A stretch of DNA of 64,000 nucleotides from Henriciella sp045287255. Lineage in GTDB: Bacteria > Pseudomonadota > Alphaproteobacteria > Caulobacterales > Hyphomonadaceae. The stretch spans positions 1,426,001-1,490,000 of the forward strand of contig NZ_CP137142.1 in assembly GCF_045287255.1 (NCBI RefSeq). Direction: 5' to 3'. The notes beneath the pieces were generated by a model. It had not been told where the DNA came from. It ran no database searches and saw nothing but the letters and a program-made list of their open reading frames with translations. Positions 34,511 through 41,638 of the stretch are shown here, one piece after another; within the stretch, counting starts at the first letter, position 1, and each line of letters starts with the position of its first letter. The translations under genes and the position numbers were made by a program.

Positions 34511-35704
34511 CTACTGCTCCAATGCAGCGGTCTTCGGGGCCTCGAATATCCCCGCGACCTCAACAGGGGTCACCGCTTGCCCGGGAGTGATCCGTTGCAG
34601 CCCATCAATGATAACCAGATCGCCATTGCGAATAGCCCCGCGAACATAAGCGCGATCCCCTTCGGAATGGACAATCTCGACAACACTTTTCTGAGCGCGG
34701 ATCGTTTCCCCTTCCGAGCGCGCCAGATAGACCGACCATAAGCCACGTTGGCTCTCAGCCAGAGCTGAGACTGGCACCCAGAGCCCCTGTTCAGTGACAT
34801 CGCGCGATAACGTGATCCGAACCACCGCTCCGGAGGCAACCTCATCAATATTGTTAATATCAAAAATTGTGGTCACCGTGCGCTGGTTGGCATCGATAAC
34901 CCCAGTCACAGCACGCAGTGTCGCTGAAACCTCACCCTGGTCAGCGATCAGCAAATAAGTCTCACCTATTGTCAGCGTCTGAGACAGCTCTGCGGGCAAG
35001 CCAATACGGGCTTCCAAAACACCATTTTCAACCAGTTCAAAGACGGGCTGACCTGGTGCCGCGATGGCCCCTTCATCTGCCATACGCGCGGTGATTACCC
35101 CTGCATATGGCGCAACGATCCGCGCAAGATCGATCTGAACCTGCAATGTATCCGCGCTGGCCCGAGCCGCGTCTATGCGCGCGAGTGATGTATTCGCTTG
35201 GGCAATGGCTTCATCAACGCGCTGTTGTGAAACGTGCCCGCGCTCATTCAAGGTTTTCTGGCGCTCAACCGTCGCCTGCGCCAACGCATATGCGGCTTCA
35301 GCCTCAACAACAGTCGCCTCAGCTGCTGCCAACTGCGCCTCCAAAGCACGCGTATCAAGGCGAGCAAGCACAGCACCTGTACGGACACGATCCCCAATAT
35401 CAGCACGCAGCGCCACGATCCGTCCACCACTTTGAAACCCGAGTGCACTGGTTCGGCGTGGACTAACCAGTCCCGTAAAGCGCTCTTCCAGCGACAAGGT
35501 ATCAGAAAGTGAAACCTCTACGACATCAACTGAGATGGGAACGGGCGCCGCCGTCGGCACCAATGGCCCCTCTTCCGAGCGCTGCGTCAGAACAAAAGCC
35601 GCCAGAAGAGCGACAATTACGGCGATCACCAAAAGGAAGACCAATCCCTTCAGGAAGCTGGGCTTTGGCGTTCGTGCGTGCTCAAGCTCTGTACTATCCG
35701 TCAT
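34511..35704 (-). CDS. RND efflux periplasmic adaptor (membrane fusion protein)
   Basis: This 397-residue adaptor links the RND pump to an outer-membrane channel. It has an N-terminal membrane anchor (GLVFLLVIAVIVALLAAFVLT, about 20-40) and a lipoyl-like barrel around LGFQSGGRIVALRADIGDRV. An alpha-hairpin follows (about 115-180, rich in Ala, Glu and Gln, with LNERGHVSQQRVDEAIAQ), then beta-barrel and membrane-proximal domains ending in GLQRITPGQAVTPVEV. The start codon overlaps the tetR stop as ATGA. A perfect 14-base palindrome lies 20 bases upstream of the start, inside tetR. Confidence 0.94.
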   Translation of the reverse strand: MTDSTELEHARTPKPSFLKGLVFLLVIAVIVALLAAFVLTQRSEEGPLVPTAAPVPISVDVVEVSLSDTLSLEERFTGLVSPRRTSALGFQSGGRIVALRADIGDRVRTGAVLARLDTRALEAQLAAAEATVVEAEAAYALAQATVERQKTLNERGHVSQQRVDEAIAQANTSLARIDAARASADTLQVQIDLARIVAPYAGVITARMADEGAIAAPGQPVFELVENGVLEARIGLPAELSQTLTIGETYLLIADQGEVSATLRAVTGVIDANQRTVTTIFDINNIDEVASGAVVRITLSRDVTEQGLWVPVSALAESQRGLWSVYLARSEGETIRAQKSVVEIVHSEGDRAYVRGAIRNGDLVIIDGLQRITPGQAVTPVEVAGIFEAPKTAALEQ

Positions 35705-36351
35705 GCTCGTGCCTCCAGTCCTTTGACCAATTGGTCAGCGTGTAAATTAATAAAAGCCGTACGATCGAGTTCCGTGCAATCGCCGGTCAGTTTTGGAAAT
35801 GTTGGGATGTGGATCATCATCATGGCCAAGCCATGCATCGAGGCCCAAATCGATTTTGCGGCAAGCTGGGCATCCAGGTCACCTCGGAAATGCCCAGCCG
35901 CAATACCTTCTTGAACCATGCCCTGTAAAACCAAAAAAGCCCGCCCACGTGAGCGCTCATCAAATCCAGGCTCGCTCGCATCAAACCCACCATCCTGTGC
36001 AGTTCCAGAAAAGGCAGCCGCATAATGATAAGGCTTGGCAATCGCCTCCTGCACATAGGTGGACAGACACTGTGCCATACGCTCTGGGAAGGGACGCGAT
36101 GTATCGGCAATCTTATGCACCTGCTCCAGCAGGCGCTCAAAGAACGCCTCTTTGAGCTCATCCACCAGATCATCCTTGCTGGAAAAATACTTGTATATCG
36201 CCGCAGGAGAATAATCGATCTTCCGCGCCAGTCGACGAATAGACAATCCGGCCTCCCCCTCACGGGCAAATACGCGCTCAGCTGCCGTGAGAATGGCCTC
36301 ACGAACTTTCAAGCGGCGCTTTTCAGCAGGGGTCAGGGAGGACAATGGCAC
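35701..36351 (-). CDS. TetR family transcriptional regulator of the RND operon
   Basis: This 216-residue regulator has an N-terminal TetR helix-turn-helix (about 14-60, with ILTAAERVFAREGEAGLSIR and SPAAIYKYFSSKDDLVDEL). The C-terminal ligand domain contains FDERSRGRAFLVLQGMVQEG and WASMHGLAMMMIHIPTF, resembling the TetR_C WHG-type. The start is a GTG at 36351 preceded by AGGA. As the first gene of the operon it probably represses itself and the pump genes until a pump substrate binds. Candidate operators are at 36392-36406 and 35722-35738. Confidence 0.92.
   Translation of the reverse strand: MPLSSLTPAEKRRLKVREAILTAAERVFAREGEAGLSIRRLARKIDYSPAAIYKYFSSKDDLVDELKEAFFERLLEQVHKIADTSRPFPERMAQCLSTYVQEAIAKPYHYAAAFSGTAQDGGFDASEPGFDERSRGRAFLVLQGMVQEGIAAGHFRGDLDAQLAAKSIWASMHGLAMMMIHIPTFPKLTGDCTELDRTAFINLHADQLVKGLEARA
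35722..35738. promoter_or_regulatory. Perfect palindrome TGACCAATTGGTCA before the RND adaptor gene
   Basis: The 14-base palindrome (35724-35737) lies in the last codons of tetR. With flanks, TTGACCAATTGGTCAG matches 15 of 16 positions of the E. coli RutR-type box TTGACCA-NN-TGGTCAA; RutR is itself a TetR-family regulator. It may be an internal operator for the adaptor and pump. Its left part TTTGACCAATTG recurs at 10789. Confidence 0.45.
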
Positions 36352-36391
36352 GGTTAATTCCTGTTTTCTATGACACAGAAATAGGTCACTT

Positions 36392-36406
36392 GTTCAATTA
36401 GTAAAC
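36392..36406. promoter_or_regulatory. Imperfect palindrome upstream of tetR
   Basis: GTTCAATTAGTAAAC is symmetric at ten of fourteen paired positions. It lies 41 bases upstream of the GTG start of tetR, in the short divergent gap to the nitroreductase gene. It is a plausible autoregulatory operator. Confidence 0.35.
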
Positions 36407-36480
36407 ACCGTTCACTCATCTTTTTGCGTTTTTTGTTTTTCGACCATGACAAGCAAAGGCTATGCCCCTATCTGCCGATC

Positions 36481-37113
36481 ATGACACATCGCTTCCCTCC
36501 CGCCCCTGCAATTGGTGAGCCAATGTTGGCCACCCGACCGAGTAAACCAGCGCGTGACCTGATTGCGCTTCGCCGCTCAATGAGCAAACAAATGATCGGC
36601 GCCCCCGGGCCGACCGGTCATGAGTTGACCGAATTGCTAAAGATTGCCGCTCGGGTGCCCGACCATCGCCGCCTTGGGCCATGGCGCTTTATCGTGTTTG
36701 AAGGTGAGACGCGCGCCGCCTTTGGGGCAGCCGCCGCAGAGATACAAAAACAGGAACAGCCCGAGGCAAGCGAGCATATGCTCGAAACAACCAAGAACTA
36801 CTTCCTGAGAGCACCAACCGTAATTGCGGTTGTTTCAAGCCCGAAAAACGACCCCAAGCAAACCCCTATCTGGGAGCAGGAGCTTTCAGCCGGGGCGCTT
36901 TGTCAAAACCTGCTCCTCGCCGCCAATGCCAGTGGCTGGGCCGGGTGTTGGTTGAGCGAATGGATCGCCTACAGTGATGGTATCAACACCCTGCTTGGCC
37001 TTGAGGCCTCGGAGCGTATTGCAGGCTATATCTATCTTGGCACCGCCAAGGCCAATCCGCAGGAGCGGATGCGCCCGGATCTATCAGAGCGCATCTCGCA
37101 TTGGACGCCTTAA
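36481..37113 (+). CDS. Nitroreductase family protein
   Basis: This 210-residue FMN-dependent oxidoreductase is of the small nitroreductase type. Signatures are LIALRRSMSKQMI (FMN phosphate-binding Arg region), AARVPDHRRLGPWRFIVF and QNLLLAANASGWAGCWLSEW. It resembles E. coli YdjA. The natural substrate is unknown. Start choice is uncertain: ATG 36481 has no clear ribosome site, while ATG 36523 has GGTGAG upstream. It is divergent from tetR and converges on the acyl-CoA dehydrogenase gene with a four-base overlap. Confidence 0.88.
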   Translation: MTHRFPPAPAIGEPMLATRPSKPARDLIALRRSMSKQMIGAPGPTGHELTELLKIAARVPDHRRLGPWRFIVFEGETRAAFGAAAAEIQKQEQPEASEHMLETTKNYFLRAPTVIAVVSSPKNDPKQTPIWEQELSAGALCQNLLLAANASGWAGCWLSEWIAYSDGINTLLGLEASERIAGYIYLGTAKANPQERMRPDLSERISHWTP

Positions 37114-38885
37114 GCGATCCCGAAAAGCGCTTCGCTTTCCTCAAGCACTTTTGCGCCACCTTGGGTGATTCCAGCGACGGCACCGGGAGCGCCCGCAAGA
37201 GAGGTTTCCGCAAAGAAGCCAGCAAGCGCCGTCATCCGGCCACGGGTCTGGCCACTTTCGCTGCGCGCCGCTACAGCGCCCTTGGTTAGGAAATGCCCCC
37301 CGATGACGTCACCGGCAAGCGCAAGATAGGCGGTCGCGCCAGCCAGCGCGGTGTCACGGTCCTCTTTCATCGCCTGTTTCATCCATGCGGTTGCTTCGCT
37401 CAGCGCTTCATTCGCAGCTTTCAAGCGCTCGGCAATTGATACAAGCCCCGGATCATTGGTTGCGCGCGCTTCACGGACTGTTTCATCGATCTCAACCTGC
37501 ATATCCGCCATCGCCTGACCATCCGCCATGGACAGCTTGCGGCCGACCAGATCGATCGCCTGAATCCCGTTCGTGCCTTCATAGATCGGCGCGATCCGGG
37601 CATCACGATAAAGCTGGGCTGCGAGGGTTTCATTCATGAAGCCCATACCGCCATGCACTTGCACACCAAGACTTGCCACATCAACGCCCATATCGGTTGA
37701 CCAGGCCTTTGCGATTGGGGTCAGTAATTCTTCTCGTAGCTTGGCTTTCGCGCGCTCTTCTGGCGTTGAGGCGACTTCAGCCATATCCGTCGCGACACCA
37801 CAAGCATAACAAATCGCTCGGGCGGCCTGCACTTTGGCGCGCATGGTGATCAACTGACGACGAATATCAGAGTGGTGCAGGATTGGTGCAGCCCCATCAA
37901 CGCCAGCGGCTTTGCCCTGCTTACGCTCCTGTGCGTAGGCAAATGCTGTCTGATAAGCAGCCTCGCCAACACCGACCCCTTCGAGACCAACATTCAGGCG
38001 GGCCGAGTTCATCATCGTGAACATACAGGCAAGCCCCTTATTGGCCTCCCCGATCAGCCACCCCGTCGCCCCGTCATATTCCATGACGCAAGTTGGTGAG
38101 GCATGAATACCAACCTTATTCTCTAGACCAATACATTTCACAGCATTGTTTTCGCCGAGGCTGCCATCATCATTGACCATAGTCTTGGGCACGATGAAGA
38201 GTGAGACCCCGCGTGAGCCCGCTGGTGCATCTGGCAGGCGTGCCAGAACCAGGTGGATGATGTTCTCAGCCACATCATGGTCACCCCATGTGATGTAAAT
38301 CTTCTGCCCGGTAATTGCGTAAGAGCCATCACTATTCGGCACAGCCTTGGCTTTTAGCGCACCGACATCTGATCCGGCCTGTGGCTCGGTCAGGTTCATC
38401 GTCCCGGTCCAATCTGCGCTGACCAGTTTCGGTAGATACTTCGCTTTCTGGTCGTCCGTGCCGTGCTCCAGCAAGGCTTCAATCGCGCCAAAGCTGAGCA
38501 TCGGACACAAGCCAAACGCCATGTTCGCCCCATGCAGCATTTCCATGACGGCAAGACCAAGCACTTTGGGTAGCCCCTGCCCGCCCCATTCTTCCGGCAC
38601 CGATAGCCCCATCCAGCCACCTTCCCGAAACGCAGCATAAGCCTCAGCAAAGCCCGGCGCGGCCTTAACGCCGTCTGCCGTCAGTTGCGCGCCATGTTTG
38701 TCACCAGACTGGTTCAACGGCGCGATGACATCGCGCATTAGCTTCCCGGCTTCCTCAAGGATGGGATCGATCAGGTCGGCATCATAGGCTTCAAACGCCC
38801 CTGTCTCACCAAGGCGGTCCAGACCGGTCACCTTGCGCAGTGTGAAAGCAATATCATCAACAGGGGCATCATAAGACATGATCAT
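37110..38885 (-). CDS. Acyl-CoA dehydrogenase (long form with C-terminal extension)
   Basis: This is a 591-residue FAD flavoenzyme. Acyl-CoA dehydrogenases introduce a 2,3-double bond into acyl-CoA. Recognised blocks are GLSVPEEWGGQGLPKVLG, NLTEPQAGSDVGALKAKA, VGIHASPTCVMEYDGATG and GGMGFMNETLAAQLYRDARI followed by APIYEGTNGIQAIDLVGR. The extra C-terminal 130 residues place it with the long subfamily that includes DmdC-type 3-methylmercaptopropionyl-CoA dehydrogenases. That name is often over-applied, so I leave the substrate open. The start is ATG 38885, with another ATG two codons later at 38879. It is divergent from the YceI cassette. Confidence 0.93.
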   Translation of the reverse strand: MIMSYDAPVDDIAFTLRKVTGLDRLGETGAFEAYDADLIDPILEEAGKLMRDVIAPLNQSGDKHGAQLTADGVKAAPGFAEAYAAFREGGWMGLSVPEEWGGQGLPKVLGLAVMEMLHGANMAFGLCPMLSFGAIEALLEHGTDDQKAKYLPKLVSADWTGTMNLTEPQAGSDVGALKAKAVPNSDGSYAITGQKIYITWGDHDVAENIIHLVLARLPDAPAGSRGVSLFIVPKTMVNDDGSLGENNAVKCIGLENKVGIHASPTCVMEYDGATGWLIGEANKGLACMFTMMNSARLNVGLEGVGVGEAAYQTAFAYAQERKQGKAAGVDGAAPILHHSDIRRQLITMRAKVQAARAICYACGVATDMAEVASTPEERAKAKLREELLTPIAKAWSTDMGVDVASLGVQVHGGMGFMNETLAAQLYRDARIAPIYEGTNGIQAIDLVGRKLSMADGQAMADMQVEIDETVREARATNDPGLVSIAERLKAANEALSEATAWMKQAMKEDRDTALAGATAYLALAGDVIGGHFLTKGAVAARSESGQTRGRMTALAGFFAETSLAGAPGAVAGITQGGAKVLEESEALFGIA

Positions 38886-38993
38886 GCGACTCCGGCATAA
38901 AAGTTATTTTCGGTTCTCCATATAACGCGTCTAGCCATTGCAAAAGGGTGCGCTACCTATTGGCGCAGGATAAATGAAATCGGAGATTCCCTC

Positions 38994-39611
38994 ATGCGTA
39001 CACTAGCTCTTGCCGTATCGGCCCTCGCGCTTGCCATTCCTGCCAGCGCTGAAGTCACCCTAAACGGCGCGGATGAAGGCACTTATAGCCTTGAAAAGAA
39101 CCATGCATTCCTGACCTGGTCGGTGAAACATATTGGTATCTCTGACTACACTGTGAACTTCACCGACTTTGACGCCACGCTGGATTTCAACCCGGAGAAC
39201 CCAACCGCCTCGACCATTAGCGTCACCATCAACCCGCTGGCCATTGAAACGCATTATCCTGATGCTGAGAAGAAAATCGAATGGCACGACAAGCTGACCA
39301 AGGGCGAAAACTATTTCAACGCCGAAGCCTTCCCTGCCATTACCTTCACGTCGACCTCTGCAGACCTGACCAGTGATTTTGCTGGTACGGTGACCGGCGA
39401 TCTGACTTTTCTGGGCGTGACAAAGCCTGTCACTCTGGACGTCACCTATAATGGCACAACCAATGTGCCATGGTTCGGTCAGCGTGACTTGCTCGGCTTT
39501 AATGCCTCAACCACAATCGATCGCACTGAGTGGGGTTTGACCGCGAATGGCGGATCAGTCTCAAGTGATGTGACCATCGAATTCTCTGGTGAGTTCCTGC
39601 AAGACGAATAG
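38994..39611 (+). CDS. YceI family periplasmic lipid-binding protein (copy 1)
   Basis: This is a 205-residue secreted YceI-fold protein. The signal peptide ends at IPASA, and the mature part begins with a YSLEKNHAFLTWSVKHIG strand pair. Later motifs are VNFTDFDATLDFNPENP, TSTSADL, GVTKPVTLDVTYNGT and GFNASTTIDRTEWGL. YceI proteins are lipocalin-like barrels that bind polyisoprenoids or other hydrophobic chains. It is first in a run of three YceI-domain genes, 26 bases before copy 2. The two copies share a near-identical middle, so the run probably arose by tandem duplication. Confidence 0.93.
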   Translation: MRTLALAVSALALAIPASAEVTLNGADEGTYSLEKNHAFLTWSVKHIGISDYTVNFTDFDATLDFNPENPTASTISVTINPLAIETHYPDAEKKIEWHDKLTKGENYFNAEAFPAITFTSTSADLTSDFAGTVTGDLTFLGVTKPVTLDVTYNGTTNVPWFGQRDLLGFNASTTIDRTEWGLTANGGSVSSDVTIEFSGEFLQDE

Positions 39612-39637
39612 CCAGGCCAGCACAAAGGACTAATCCA

Positions 39638-40354
39638 ATGAAACTTCATATCCTTTTAGGGTCTGCTGCAGGACTGGCACTTGCTGCCTGTGGCGGTGCA
39701 GACACATCGCCTACATCGACAACCGAGGCTGAAACGCCACCCTCTGTCGCTGATACCCCGGATAGCCTGCATGAGAAACTTCGCGATGTCGCAGCTGGCG
39801 ACTACAGCCTTGATAAGAACCATGCCTTTCTGACCTTCAAGGTGGGACATGGTGGCGGCCTTTCGCAGTATCGCGTCAACTTTACAGATTTCGACGCGGA
39901 CTTGAGCTTTGACCCTGCCGTGCCAGAGGCTGCAGTCCTATCCGTCACGATCAACCCCGCAGCCGTCCAAACCAATTATCCCGGCAACTATAAAAGCTCA
40001 CATCAGGACAGCCCTTATGAAAGTTGGAATGAGGATCTCTCCCAGAATCCGCAATGGCTGAACGCTGGTGAGTTTTCGGAAATCACCTTCACCTCAACAG
40101 AGATCACGCGCACAGATGACCTTACAGGTCAGGTCACAGGTGATCTGGGTTTCCTCGGCCAGACCAAGCCTGTCACGCTGGATGTTACTTATAATGGCGC
40201 AACGAATGTGCCATGGCTTGGCGAACGTGACTTGATCGGGTTCAACGCATCAACGACCATTACGCGTTCCGAATGGGGTATGGGTGCTTTCCTGCCTCTG
40301 ATCGGTGATGAAGTGACCGTCGAGTTTTCCGGCGAATTCGTACAGGACGAATAG
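39638..40354 (+). CDS. YceI family lipoprotein (copy 2)
   Basis: This 238-residue protein is a YceI domain (about 55-238) after a lipoprotein signal with lipobox GLALAAC and a Thr/Ser-rich spacer. Shared blocks with copy 1 are YSLDKNHAFLTFKVGHGG, VNFTDFDADLSFDPAVP, GQTKPVTLDVTYNGA and GFNASTTITRSEWGMG. Unlike copy 1 it should be anchored in the outer membrane or inner membrane by Cys lipid. It is nine bases upstream of the b561-YceI fusion. Confidence 0.92.
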   Translation: MKLHILLGSAAGLALAACGGADTSPTSTTEAETPPSVADTPDSLHEKLRDVAAGDYSLDKNHAFLTFKVGHGGGLSQYRVNFTDFDADLSFDPAVPEAAVLSVTINPAAVQTNYPGNYKSSHQDSPYESWNEDLSQNPQWLNAGEFSEITFTSTEITRTDDLTGQVTGDLGFLGQTKPVTLDVTYNGATNVPWLGERDLIGFNASTTITRSEWGMGAFLPLIGDEVTVEFSGEFVQDE

Positions 40355-40363
40355 GAACCAGAT

Positions 40364-41578
40364 ATGGGTGCGCGCAGCGAACGATACACAGCCGTAGCGA
40401 TAATCCTTCACTGGCTGATCGCAATCGCCATTATCGGCATGATTTTTGGTGGCTGGTATATGGGTGACCTGCCGGACGGAGCACCAGGACAATACTTCCT
40501 GTACCAGTTGCATAAGTCGATCGGGATTACGATCCTGCTGCTAACCGTTGCGCGCATTCTCTGGCGGGTCATGAACCCGCCGCCTGGCCTTCCCGAGGAT
40601 ATGAAGCCGCTGGAGAAAACCGCCAGCCATTTGGTTCATATTGGCTTTTACGCCGTAATGCTGCTGCTACCCCTGACTGGCTGGCTCTACAGCTCGGTTA
40701 GCGTCAAGCTCGACGTCCCAACCGTGCTCTTCGGTATCATCAGCTGGCCTGATATCCCCTTTGTCGAAGGTCTGAAGACTGAAAGCGCCAGTGGCGCGGT
40801 CAATTTCATTCACTCAAAACTCGCCTGGGTCACATTCGCTCTGCTAGCTTTGCATATCGCAGGCGCCATCAAGCATGAGTTCAGCGCAGAGGAAGGCGTT
40901 CTGAAACGTATGATGCCGGGCCTGTTCGGGGAAACCCGGCCGCCAGCCCTGCCTGCCAATGGCGCCGTGGCCGCGTTTGGTTCGGCAATTGGCCTTCTCA
41001 TCCTGATTGCCGGCGCACCAGTCTTGATTAAGGCGATTTCCGGGGGTGGCGCGCCGGTTCAAAACACATCTGGGATCACGACCAACTGGCAGGTTGACTA
41101 TGAGCAATCTGAAATCCGTTTTGGCGGCGTCCATGATGGCAATGACTATACCGGGACATTCGACAACTGGGATGCTGCCATCCGGTTTGATCCTGCCGCG
41201 CCTGAAAGCGCTGAAGTCAATGTCACCGTCTCCACGCAAAGCGCGCAGGCCAATCAGAAACTTTATACAGACAGCCTTCCGGCCCCTGAATGGCTAAACA
41301 CATCCGCCTTCCCGACAGCGCAAGTTGAGATTGTCGACATCACTGGCTCGGAAGACACAGGGTTCACCTCCACCGCGCGATTGACCTTGAAAGGCATCAC
41401 CGTCGAGGCACCCTTTGCCTTTACTCTGAGTCTTGATGGCAACACAGCAAGCATGACCGGGCAAACCGTCCTGCAACGCACACCGCTCGACCTTGGACAA
41501 GATTCAGACGCGTCTGCTGATTGGGTCGGCGAAGACGTGACCGTGGACGTGACGGTCACCGCCACCCGCGCACAATAG
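40364..41578 (+). CDS. Cytochrome b561-YceI fusion protein (copy 3)
   Basis: This 404-residue protein joins an N-terminal bacterial cytochrome b561 (about 1-185) to a C-terminal YceI domain (about 240-404). The four-helix b561 part carries haem-ligand candidates in ILHWLIAIAI, YQLHKSIGITI and FIHSKLAWVTFALLALHIAG. A further transmembrane helix (AFGSAIGLLILIAGAPVLI) leads to the periplasmic YceI module with WDAAIRFDPAAPESAEVNV. In E. coli, yceJ (b561) and yceI are separate neighbours; here they are fused. A redox step on a lipid such as ubiquinone carried by YceI is an inference. Confidence 0.92.
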   Translation: MGARSERYTAVAIILHWLIAIAIIGMIFGGWYMGDLPDGAPGQYFLYQLHKSIGITILLLTVARILWRVMNPPPGLPEDMKPLEKTASHLVHIGFYAVMLLLPLTGWLYSSVSVKLDVPTVLFGIISWPDIPFVEGLKTESASGAVNFIHSKLAWVTFALLALHIAGAIKHEFSAEEGVLKRMMPGLFGETRPPALPANGAVAAFGSAIGLLILIAGAPVLIKAISGGGAPVQNTSGITTNWQVDYEQSEIRFGGVHDGNDYTGTFDNWDAAIRFDPAAPESAEVNVTVSTQSAQANQKLYTDSLPAPEWLNTSAFPTAQVEIVDITGSEDTGFTSTARLTLKGITVEAPFAFTLSLDGNTASMTGQTVLQRTPLDLGQDSDASADWVGEDVTVDVTVTATRAQ

Positions 41579-41638
41579 TGTCATTTGCATCTTGGGCGAC
41601 ACGCCCTAGTCTCCCTTCCAACTGGAGGAGACACAGAG

